Assembly (NCBI RefSeq): GCF_030294945.1
Contig: NZ_AP018448.1
Span: forward strand, 6,044,001-6,108,000
DNA from: Streptomyces graminofaciens
Lineage (GTDB): Bacteria; Actinomycetota; Actinomycetes; Streptomycetales; Streptomycetaceae
Length of the DNA stretch: 64,000 nucleotides
Reading direction: 5' to 3'
Shown: one piece after another, positions 57,689 to 64,000 of the stretch
Numbering within the stretch: the stretch's first letter is position 1
How the letters are laid out: the number at the start of each line of letters is the position of its first letter
Program-made: the position numbers and the translations under genes
The notes under the pieces: generated by a model
What the model saw: the letters and a program-made list of their open reading frames with translations, nothing else
Databases searched by the model: none
What the model was told of the DNA's origin: nothing

Positions 57689-58546
57689 GTGGCGTCCAAT
57701 GTCAATCCCACCGTCCGGCGCCGCCGGTTGGGCCAGGAGTTGCGCAAACTCCGCGAGGACAAGGGCATGACGGCCGAACAGGTCGCCGACCGCCTGCTCG
57801 TCTCCCAGTCGAAGATCAGCCGCCTGGAGAACGGCCGCCGCAGCATCAGCCAGCGCGACGTGCGCGACCTGTGCGGTGTCTACGAGGTCGAGGACCAGCG
57901 CATCGTCGACTCACTGATGCAGATGGCCAAGGACTCGCGCCAGCAAGGCTGGTGGCACGCCTTCGGCGACGTCCCGTACAGCGTCTACATCGGCCTGGAG
58001 ACCGACGCGGCGAGCCTTCGGGTGTTCGCGCCGCAGGTCATTCCGGGACTGCTCCAGACCCGCGCCTACGCCGAGGCCGTCATCACGGGCGCCCTGCCGG
58101 AGACATCGACGACGGAGATCGAGAAACGGGTCCAAGTGCGCATGCGGCGGCAGGATCGTGTCTCCGCCGAGGAGAATCCGCTGCGCCTGTGGACGGTGCT
58201 GGACGAAGCCGCCCTGCGCCGCGTCGTCGGCAGCCGCTCCCTCATGCGCGAGCAACTGGAACACCTCGTCGAGATGTCACAACTGCCCCATGTGACCATG
58301 CAGATCCTGCCGTTCGGAGTGGGGGCGCACCCCGGCCTCAACGGCCAGTACTCCATCCTCGAATTCCCCGACACGGCGGACTCGAGCGTCGTGTACATCG
58401 AGGGCGTCACCAGCGACCTGTACCTGGAGAAGCCCCACGACGTCCAGAACTACAGCGTGATGTACGAGCACTTGCGGGCGCAGGCCCTGAACGCGGACCA
58501 GACCCTCCGGTTCATCCTGGACGCCGCCAAGGAATACGCCCGCTGA
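57689..58546 (+). CDS. XRE-family regulator with DUF5753 domain
   Basis: This 285-residue protein starts at GTG 57689 after CGGAGGTG. The N-terminal HTH is RRRLGQELRKLREDKGMTAE, QVADRLLVSQSKISRLENGR; the rest is the DUF5753 ligand-binding domain (WWHAFGDVPYSVYIGLETDA, IPGLLQTRAYAEAVITGALP, RLWTVLDEAALRRVVGS, VTMQILPFGVGAHPGLNGQY, FRFIL-type end). This is the WhiJ/BldA-era family unique to actinomycetes, usually paired with a small DUF397 gene, as here 228 bp downstream. Such pairs influence development and antibiotic production. Confidence 0.9.
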   Translation: MASNVNPTVRRRRLGQELRKLREDKGMTAEQVADRLLVSQSKISRLENGRRSISQRDVRDLCGVYEVEDQRIVDSLMQMAKDSRQQGWWHAFGDVPYSVYIGLETDAASLRVFAPQVIPGLLQTRAYAEAVITGALPETSTTEIEKRVQVRMRRQDRVSAEENPLRLWTVLDEAALRRVVGSRSLMREQLEHLVEMSQLPHVTMQILPFGVGAHPGLNGQYSILEFPDTADSSVVYIEGVTSDLYLEKPHDVQNYSVMYEHLRAQALNADQTLRFILDAAKEYAR

Positions 58547-58774
58547 GTGACTCCTGAGCAAGGGGGCGGCGGAAGATACACCATTCACACACTTCAAGGG
58601 AAGACTCTTCCTGAATATGCCACCCGCACGGGTGAACAGTCGCTTCGACAGCCGAGGTTGGCGAGTAGCGTCGATCACGCCAGGAAGTAACGGTCTTGGC
58701 GAAAACCGAACCGTGGGTTCCCGACGGAGTTCACGGCGCGGCGACAGTTCAGCGACGAACCGCCCGGAGCAAAA

Positions 58775-58966
58775 ATGGCAATTCAGCAAGGCACCACGGA
58801 CAGGTGGGTCAAATCTTCGTACTCCATCGGGAACGGTGAATGCGTCGAGGTCAAGTCACCCGTCCCCGCCACCCTCGGCGTCCGCGACTCCAAGGTCCCC
58901 GAGGGACCGGCCCTGGCCTTCCCCGCCGACGCGTGGAACGTCTTCGTGGCATCGATCAAGGCGTAA
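58775..58966 (+). CDS. DUF397 small protein
   Basis: This 63-residue protein starts at ATG 58775 after CCGGAGCAAAA. The family signature is clear: DRWVKSSYSIGNGECVEVKS, GVRDSKVPEGPALAFPADAW, NVFVASIKA. DUF397 proteins follow XRE/DUF5753 regulators in streptomycetes and are thought to be their antagonists or effectors. Just after the stop, a 15-bp unit (CACAACGGAGAGCTC-type) repeats about four times at 58981-59058. Confidence 0.9.
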   Translation: MAIQQGTTDRWVKSSYSIGNGECVEVKSPVPATLGVRDSKVPEGPALAFPADAWNVFVASIKA

Positions 58967-59137
58967 GGCGCGACACCCTCAAGTCCACAACGGACAGCTC
59001 CACAACGGAGGGCTCCGCAACGGAGAGCTCCACAATCGACAACCTCACAAGCACCACCGACAGAGCCCTCTCGACTGGCCCGCCGTCCCGGCCGAGGGGG
59101 CTCGGCCTCTGTTCAGGCGGCGCGGGGTGCGACGCGG

Positions 59138-60007
59138 TCAGCGCAGCCGGTCCACATACCTGTCCGTCCCCGGCACCGTGGGGATGAAGGGCGCCAGCAA
59201 CTCCAGCCTCCCCAGGCCGCCCGCGGCGGAGCCGCCCAGGGACGCGGCGGCCAGCTCCTCCCCCAGACCCGCGAACCATGCCTCCCAGCACTCGCGCGGG
59301 TCGGTCTCCAGGAACCACAGCAGGGTGAGCCGGGTGTCGACGCCCTCGACCTGCTTCACGTACGACATCCGGTCGAGGGGCAGCGGCGTCGGCCGGAACA
59401 CCGTGACCATGGCCGCCGGTGAACCGGCGAGCCGCTTGGGCAGATGGCGCCCCCTCAGCCACTCCAGCAGCTCCTCCCGCTGCTCCGGCCCTTCGGTGTC
59501 CACGACCTCCAGCACCAAGCCCGCGTACGGATGGTCGAGGGCGTGGAAGTCACGGGGCCCGGCGGCCCCGTCGCGGTACACGGTCACCTCGCGGTCCTGG
59601 AAGGCCGTGAACACGTGCGTACGGTCCTGGTAGACCCGTGCGTCGCGATTCAGCCGCTTGTTGATGGCGACGGTCCACCTCATGTGGTCGTCGTAGCGGC
59701 CGTCGGTGATCCAGTACGTGGAGAGGTAGCAGCCGGCGGTGACCGGCTGGGCGATGGCCGACTTCTCGGGCGTACGCAGGAGTTGGAGGTCGCGCGTGGC
59801 CACCCAGCGGCGGCCGGCGTACATCCAGGGCATGGCCATCGCGCCCGCGTAGTAGTGGTCGTCCTCGTACCAGCGGTTGTACGCGTACTCGTGGCCGGGA
59901 TGCGGCTCGACCATCGTGATCAGGGCGTGGCCGGGACGTACGCCGTACGGGCCGACGGCGGCCAGTTCGGCGTACGTGTCGCTGTCGCTGCGGGTCTCCT
60001 CGCTCAT
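59138..60007 (-). CDS. Conserved hypothetical protein, dimeric barrel-like
   Basis: This 289-residue protein starts at ATG 60007 after GGAAGGGGAAGG. Two similar halves are seen: GHALITMVEPHPGHEYAYNR, WYEDDHYYAGAMAMPWMYAG and RRWVATRD in the first; HALDHPYAGLVLEVVDTEGP and RGRHLPKRLAGSPAAMVTVF in the second. The WYEDDH pattern recalls EthD-like or dimeric alpha-beta-barrel proteins, where pairs of such modules form a barrel; this is inference. It is divergent from an SDR gene and shares a palindrome with it, so the two probably act in one pathway on a lipophilic ketone or polyketide-like substrate. Confidence 0.7.
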   Translation of the reverse strand: MSEETRSDSDTYAELAAVGPYGVRPGHALITMVEPHPGHEYAYNRWYEDDHYYAGAMAMPWMYAGRRWVATRDLQLLRTPEKSAIAQPVTAGCYLSTYWITDGRYDDHMRWTVAINKRLNRDARVYQDRTHVFTAFQDREVTVYRDGAAGPRDFHALDHPYAGLVLEVVDTEGPEQREELLEWLRGRHLPKRLAGSPAAMVTVFRPTPLPLDRMSYVKQVEGVDTRLTLLWFLETDPRECWEAWFAGLGEELAAASLGGSAAGGLGRLELLAPFIPTVPGTDRYVDRLR

Positions 60008-60039
60008 TCCCTTCCCCTTCCTGGGCGGCTCGCCCATAC

Positions 60040-60056
60040 TCTGACGCCCCGTCAGA
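60040..60056 (+). promoter_or_regulatory. TetR-type operator palindrome
   Basis: TCTGACGCCCCGTCAGA is a perfect 17-bp palindrome (7-bp arms, 3-bp spacer) in the 77-bp gap between divergent starts (60007 and 60085). Motifs of this TCTGACG form are often bound by TetR-family repressors; the regulator is not in this window. Confidence 0.65.
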
Positions 60057-60084
60057 TATTGCGCCAGAGCCAGGGAGGCCATCG

Positions 60085-60873
60085 ATGTCACTGCTCTCGG
60101 GAAAGACGGTCGTCGTGTCGGGGGTCGGCGCCGGGCTCGGCGGGCGGGTCGCGGAGGCGGTCGTACGGGACGGCGGGAACGCCGTGCTCGGGGCGCGCAC
60201 GGAGGCGAACCTCGCCAAGGCCGCGGCCGATGTGGACCCGGGCGGGACGCGTACGGCGTACCGGGCGACCGACATCACCGACGAGGCGCAGTGCGAGGCG
60301 CTGGCGACGCTGGCGCGGCAGCGGTTCGGGGCGATCGACGCCGTGGTGCATGTGGCCGCCTGGGACAGCTACTTCGGCGGCCTGGAGGACGCGGACTTCG
60401 CGACCTGGCAGTCGGTCCTGGACGTGAACCTGCTGGGCACGCTGCGGATGACCCGCGCGTGTCTGCCGGCGCTGAAGGAGGGGGGCGGCGGGTCGGTGGT
60501 CGCCATCGGCACACAGTCGGCGGTGGCCGCGCCCTCACAGGTGCGGCAGGCGGCGTACGCGGCGTCGAAGGGGGCGCTGACGAGCGCGATGTACTCGCTG
60601 GCGCGTGAGCTGGGCCCGTACCGGATACGGGTCAACACCGTGCTGCCGGGCTGGATGTGGGGGCCGCCGGTGGAGGCGTACGTCCGCTTCACCGCGCTCA
60701 CCGAGGGCGTACCGGAGGCCGAGGTGCTGGCGCGCCTCACCGAGCGCATGGCGCTGCCCGAACTGGCCACGGACGGGGATGTCGCGGACGCGGTGGTGTT
60801 CCTTGCCTCGGACCGGGCGAGGGCGATCACCGGCCAGTCGCTGCTGGTGAACGCGGGCGAGCTGATGCGCTGA
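60085..60873 (+). CDS. SDR-family oxidoreductase
   Basis: This 262-residue classical short-chain dehydrogenase starts at ATG 60085 after GGAGG. The cofactor motif is VVVSGVGAGLGGRVAEAVVR, then ATDITDEAQ (second strand-acidic turn), VVHVAAWDSYFG, SVVAIGTQSAVAAPSQVRQA, catalytic YAASKGALTSAMYSLARELG and LPGWMWGPPVEAYV, ending in ASDRARAITGQSLLVNAGEL. GxGxGLG with no Arg suggests NAD(H). The substrate is unknown. The gene is divergent from a dimeric-barrel-like protein and preceded by a TetR-type palindrome. Confidence 0.9.
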   Translation: MSLLSGKTVVVSGVGAGLGGRVAEAVVRDGGNAVLGARTEANLAKAAADVDPGGTRTAYRATDITDEAQCEALATLARQRFGAIDAVVHVAAWDSYFGGLEDADFATWQSVLDVNLLGTLRMTRACLPALKEGGGGSVVAIGTQSAVAAPSQVRQAAYAASKGALTSAMYSLARELGPYRIRVNTVLPGWMWGPPVEAYVRFTALTEGVPEAEVLARLTERMALPELATDGDVADAVVFLASDRARAITGQSLLVNAGELMR

Positions 60874-61070
60874 ACCGGCCCGCCGACCTGGCCCGTCGCC
60901 TCATGCGGCGGGCCCCTTTTTCGGCCATTCTGATGTTCATATACATAAACCTAGGTCACCGCTCGGAACTTTTTTACTCCCTCTTGACCTTCCACTCGCT
61001 TGCCGTGCACGCACCACCGAACTCAGAGTTCACATGCCTGACTCTGGCGGCGGACCCTGGAAGGGGGCCC
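60874..61070. promoter_or_regulatory. AT-rich promoter region of the symporter gene
   Basis: GTTCATATACATAAACC (60931-60947) and ACTTTTTTACTCC (60969-60981) are clearly more AT-rich than the surroundings. They lie 90-140 bp before the symporter start and may hold its promoter or a regulator site. The terminator of the SDR gene is not obvious. Confidence 0.35.
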
Positions 61071-62633
61071 ATGAACAGTCTCGACTGGGCCGTACTGATC
61101 GGCTACTTCGGTGTGATGGTCGTGATCGGCGTCTGGTCGCACAAGCGGGTGGACAACGTCAGCGACTTCTTCACCGCCGGCGGCAAGATGCCGTGGTGGC
61201 TGTCCGGCATCTCGCACCACATGTCGGGCTACAGCGCGGTGATGTTCACCGGGTACGCGGGCATCGCCTACACCTACGGTGTGACCTCCTTCGTCACCTG
61301 GTCCTTCCCCATCGCCCTCGGTATCGCCATCGGCTCCAAGCTCTTCGCGCCGCGCATCAACCGCCTGCGCTCCCGCCTGCATGTGGCGTCCCCTCTCGAG
61401 TACCTGAAGAACCGCTACAACCTGCAGACCCAGCAGGCGCTGGCCTGGTCCGGCATGCTGCTGAAGATCGTGGACGTGGGCGCGAAGTGGGCGGCGATCG
61501 CGACGCTGCTGTCCGTCTTCACGGGCATATCGCTGAACCAGGGCATCCTCATCACCGGCGGCATCACGGCGATCTACTGCACGATCGGCGGCCTCTGGGC
61601 GGACGCGCTCACCGAGTTGGGCCAGTTCGTCATCCAACTCCTCGCGGGCGTCGCGATGTTCGTGGCGGTGGTCGGCGAACTGGGCGACTACGGCGGCTTC
61701 TTCGGCGTCTGGGACCGCCCGGAGCTGAAGGGCCACACCGAACCGCTGGTCGGCCCCTACGGGACGGTCTTCCTGCTCGCCTTCCTCTTCATCAAGCTCT
61801 TCGAGTACAACGGCGGCATGCTCAACCAGGCCCAGCGCTATATGGCCACGGCGAGCCCGCGCGAGGCCGAGCGCTCGGCACGGCTGTCGGCGGTGCTGTG
61901 GCTCGTCTGGCCCCTGGTGCTGTTCTTCCCGATGTGGATGTCGCCGCTGCTGGTGACCTCGGAGAAGGGCGACGGCTCCGACACGTACGCGCTGATGACC
62001 GAACAGCTGCTGCCGCACGGCCTGCTGGGCCTGGTGATCGTCGGCTTCTTCTCCCACACGATGGCCATGTGCTCCTCCGACGCGAACGCCATCGCGGCCG
62101 TCTTCACACGTGACTGCGCGCCGGTGATCTGGCGCAGGGCGCGGACGTGGAACGAGGGGCAGGGGCTGCGGGTCGCCCGGATCGCGACCGTCGTCTTCCT
62201 CGGCCTGTCGATGGCGGCGGCCACACAGGTCAACTCCCCCGCGTTCAAGGACATCATCACGGTCGTCATCAAGTGGGTCGCCGGCCTGATGGGTCCGATG
62301 GCGATCCCGATGATGCTCGGCCTGCTCCGCCCGTTCCGCCGCTCCGGCCCGACGGCGGCGCTCACCAGCTGGGCCTGCGGACTGTTCGCCTTCTGGCTGG
62401 TCAACTACCCGATCCACTGGAGCATGGAGGGCGGCGTACCGCTCCAGTACCAGGTGTCGATACCGCTGGCGGTCTCCCTGGTTCTGTACATCCTGATCGG
62501 CTTCCTGAAGCCGGAGGACACTCCGGAGCGGCTGGCGATCATCGAGAAGATCAACACGGACGGGGACGGGGACGGCGCTGCGGCAGCCGTGCCGGGTCAG
62601 GGGGAGCAGGCGTCGAGCCCGACCGGGGTCTGA
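61071..62633 (+). CDS. Sodium:solute symporter (SSS family)
   Basis: This 520-residue transporter starts at ATG 61071 after GGAAGGGGG. The family pattern is clear: WAVLIGYFGVMVVIGVWSHK, NVSDFFTAGGKMPWWLSGIS (the DFF(T/L)AGR-like signature), MFTGYAGIAYTYGVTSFVTW, PLEYLKNRYN and SSDANAIAAVFTRD with the C-terminal Na+-site serines. About 13 helices follow the LeuT-like inverted-repeat fold. It imports a sugar, amino acid or organic acid with Na+; the solute cannot be told. The C-terminal 40 residues are charged and disordered. A strong hairpin ends the unit. Confidence 0.9.
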   Translation: MNSLDWAVLIGYFGVMVVIGVWSHKRVDNVSDFFTAGGKMPWWLSGISHHMSGYSAVMFTGYAGIAYTYGVTSFVTWSFPIALGIAIGSKLFAPRINRLRSRLHVASPLEYLKNRYNLQTQQALAWSGMLLKIVDVGAKWAAIATLLSVFTGISLNQGILITGGITAIYCTIGGLWADALTELGQFVIQLLAGVAMFVAVVGELGDYGGFFGVWDRPELKGHTEPLVGPYGTVFLLAFLFIKLFEYNGGMLNQAQRYMATASPREAERSARLSAVLWLVWPLVLFFPMWMSPLLVTSEKGDGSDTYALMTEQLLPHGLLGLVIVGFFSHTMAMCSSDANAIAAVFTRDCAPVIWRRARTWNEGQGLRVARIATVVFLGLSMAAATQVNSPAFKDIITVVIKWVAGLMGPMAIPMMLGLLRPFRRSGPTAALTSWACGLFAFWLVNYPIHWSMEGGVPLQYQVSIPLAVSLVLYILIGFLKPEDTPERLAIIEKINTDGDGDGAAAAVPGQGEQASSPTGV

Positions 62634-62657
62634 GGGTTCTCCGGTCGAGGGTTCGAA

Positions 62658-62701
62658 GGGCCGACTCCCGGTGGGGACCATGGGCCACCGGGAGTCGGCC
62701 C
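62658..62701. terminator. Strong intrinsic terminator
   Basis: Arms 62658-62674 (GGGCCGACTCCCGGTGG) and 62685-62701 pair perfectly over 17 bp with a 10-nt loop, 25 bp after the symporter stop. Confidence 0.9.
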
Positions 62702-62730
62702 AGGCATGGGAACCTGGCAGGATCTCCCAC

Positions 62731-63222
62731 ATGATCCGGGCTGCGGTTGCGAACGACGTCACAGAGATCCGCGCGATGATCCGCGAACTGGCCGAGTACG
62801 AGCGGGCGGTCGAGCAGGCCAGGGCGACGGAGGAACAACTCCGCCAGGCGCTGTTCGACGACACGCACCCGGCCGCGTTCGCCCTGATCGCCGAGGACGA
62901 CGACACCGCCGAGACCGTGGGCTACGCCCTGTGGTACCCGCGCTTCTCGACCTGGACGGGCACGCGCGGCATGCACCTGGAGGACCTGTACGTTCGGCCG
63001 GGGGCCCGGGGCGGCGGCCACGGCAAGGCCCTGCTCGCCACCCTCGCCGCGCTGTGCGAGCGGGAGGGCTACGAGCGGTTCGAGTGGTGGGTCCTGGACT
63101 GGAACGAGCCGGCGGTGGAGTTCTACAAGTCGCTCGGGGTGGAGTTCCTGGACGAGTGGAGGGTGTGCCGGTTGTCGGGGGCGCCGCTGAAGGAATTGGC
63201 GGGGCGGGCGCCGGGGCGCTGA
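62731..63222 (+). CDS. GNAT-family N-acetyltransferase
   Basis: This 163-residue enzyme starts at ATG 62731. GNAT motifs are present: VTEIRAMIRELAEYERAVEQ at the N-terminus, MHLEDLYVRPGARGGGHGKA with the acetyl-CoA P-loop (RGGGHGK), LLATLAALCEREGYERFEWW and VLDWNEPAVEFYKSLGVEFL (the typical end). The layout resembles diamine/thialysine acetyltransferases (SSAT2-like), which acetylate polyamines or S-aminoethyl-cysteine. It is monocistronic after a strong terminator. Confidence 0.9.
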   Translation: MIRAAVANDVTEIRAMIRELAEYERAVEQARATEEQLRQALFDDTHPAAFALIAEDDDTAETVGYALWYPRFSTWTGTRGMHLEDLYVRPGARGGGHGKALLATLAALCEREGYERFEWWVLDWNEPAVEFYKSLGVEFLDEWRVCRLSGAPLKELAGRAPGR

Positions 63223-63233
63223 GACCGGTGGGC

Positions 63234-63434
63234 GTGCCTCGGGTGCGATGCTGCTCTTCATGCCCGCACGCCGAACGGGCCGCGACCCGTGACGTCCTAC
63301 GGGCGCAGGCCCTCCCCCAACTCCGCGAATGGATCACGCGGGCGATCAGCGCCGACGAGACCTGGCGTCTGGCCCCGCACCAGCGCTACCGGGAACTGGC
63401 CGACGGCCACCTGACGCACCGCGACGAGATGTGA
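63234..63434 (+). CDS. Small hypothetical protein
   Basis: This 66-residue frame starts at GTG 63234 and reads VPRVRCCSSCPHAERAATRD, then VLRAQALPQLREWITRAISA, DETWRLAPHQRYRELADGHL, THRDEM. The second half looks like a compact helical protein; the first has an odd CCSSC cluster. The ribosome binding site is weak, so the true start may be further in. It follows the GNAT gene by 11 bp. Confidence 0.4.
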   Translation: MPRVRCCSSCPHAERAATRDVLRAQALPQLREWITRAISADETWRLAPHQRYRELADGHLTHRDEM

Positions 63435-63462
63435 GCCGGGCCCGGCGGGGACAAGCTGGTGG

Positions 63463-63777
63463 TCAGTACCGAAAGCTGGCCCGTCCCTCGGAGATGTAGA
63501 TCATCCAAGGCAGGATGGTTTCACCGTCGCCTTCGGCGCCGTCCACGGGCCGTAGCTCCACGCCGAGGTCCCGGACGGCGGCGACGGCCCCGATCAGCTC
63601 CTCGGGGAAGTGCAGTCTGCGGGCTTCCTCCTGGGCGGCGAACAGCGGGCCGAGCCGGTCCCATCCGGCGCGGGGCTCGAAGCGGCAGCGGAACCAGGGC
63701 TGGTCGGTGGTGATGTCGAGGAGGAGCCCGACGAGCGAGCCGCCGTGCCAGACCTCGTACGCGGCCGTGCCCACCAC
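63463..63777 (-). CDS. Conserved hypothetical protein
   Basis: This 104-residue protein has GTG 63777 chosen because GGGGAGG lies 5 nt upstream; an in-frame extension to 63891 has no such site. The sequence VVGTAAYEVWHGGSLVGLLL, DITTDQPWFRCRFEPRAGWD, LGPLFAAQEEARRLHFPEEL and IGAVAAVRDLGVELRPVDGA, ending in LPWMIYISEGRASFRY, has an alternating strand-helix pattern. It is a small soluble protein common in Streptomyces; function unknown. Confidence 0.6.
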   Translation of the reverse strand: MVGTAAYEVWHGGSLVGLLLDITTDQPWFRCRFEPRAGWDRLGPLFAAQEEARRLHFPEELIGAVAAVRDLGVELRPVDGAEGDGETILPWMIYISEGRASFRY

Positions 63778-63897
63778 ATGCCCTCCCCGGATGGTTGATG
63801 GCCCCCCATGACGCATCTCGGCGAGCATGCCGGTCGGTCGTGTGTAACCACGGTGTGCGTACGCGTCCCGGCAAGAGGCCTCGCCTGACACGGTCCG

Positions 63898-64000
63898 TCA
63901 GTTCACGTGGGCCGCGATCACCCGCGCGCACGCCAAGGACTCCGTGTGCGTCGTGTCCACCTCCACGTCGTACACGACCCCTTCGTGCACCGCGTCCGCC
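63898..64000 (-). CDS. Phosphotransferase-like protein, C-terminal part only
   Basis: The minus-strand frame enters from the right edge and ends with TGA at 63898-63900. It reads [20 protein letters not shown] then [13 protein letters not shown]. The VHEGVxYDVEVDT...ACARxIA pattern matches the last helix and strand of chloramphenicol-phosphotransferase-like P-loop kinases. The catalytic P-loop would be outside the window, so the assignment is tentative. Confidence 0.55.
   Translation of the reverse strand, partial: ADAVHEGVVYDVEVDTTHTESLACARVIAAHVN

Overview
The window reads as part of a Streptomyces (or very close actinomycete) chromosome. GC content is very high, GTG starts are common, Shine-Dalgarno boxes are clear, and the gene families are typical of the genus: a conservon-type kinase/roadblock pair, an XRE(DUF5753)/DUF397 pair, DUF4232, DUF5958 and amphi-Trp proteins, a LAL-type LuxR regulator and gas-vesicle-associated genes. 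Everything is read from the sequence alone. Family names rest on motif recognition, not on a database search.

Region 1 (about 1-16.4 kb) is accessory and decaying. It holds a degenerate IS3-family element, an orphan pair of gas-vesicle-cluster genes with acidic tails, eroded genes (a long uncharacterised protein, an Asp23-like protein, two tyrosine recombinases, an ISL3 transposase, an Uma2-type protein, an asparagine-synthetase-like tail), an intact IS5-family element with a frameshifted transposase and a 3-bp target duplication, a fatty acid desaturase, and a Ser/Thr kinase fused to an extracytoplasmic GH114-type glycosidase domain. Two copies of an unannotated ~65-bp sequence sit exactly where the recombinase and the ISL3 gene are cut off. 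A VOC/MarR divergent pair with twin palindromic operators lies at 12.3-13.2 kb.

Region 2 (16.4-34.9 kb) holds regulation and envelope genes: a membrane-anchored HTH regulator, a secreted DUF4232 protein, a two-gene remnant of a conservon, a large LuxR-family ATPase regulator, a DHA2 drug exporter, a potassium channel, an HdeD-type protein, small membrane proteins, a diacylglycerol-kinase-like enzyme and a class II amidotransferase.

Region 3 (34.9-49.6 kb) starts with a catabolic operon (cupin dioxygenase-like protein, zinc alcohol dehydrogenase, SDR, AraC regulator). It continues with a broken acyltransferase, a two-gene glycosyltransferase operon, a 3'-5' exonuclease, and a TnpB element whose removal restores an in-frame host gene. 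It ends with a divergent MFS/ArsR pair sharing a perfect operator.

Region 4 (49.6-64 kb) looks most like conserved chromosome: glutathione peroxidase, a MerR regulator, a large membrane protein, a D-Ala-D-Ala carboxypeptidase with an enormous acidic N-terminus, a GPP34-family protein, the XRE/DUF397 pair, an SDR with a divergent partner, a sodium:solute symporter, a GNAT enzyme, and the tail of a phosphotransferase-like gene at the right edge.

A feature that cuts across the whole window is the density of short tandem repeats, mostly in frame, inside unrelated genes (periods 3, 6, 9, 12-15, 18, 33 and 36 bp). The most striking is a six-fold 33-bp duplication of an SDR gene's own start.
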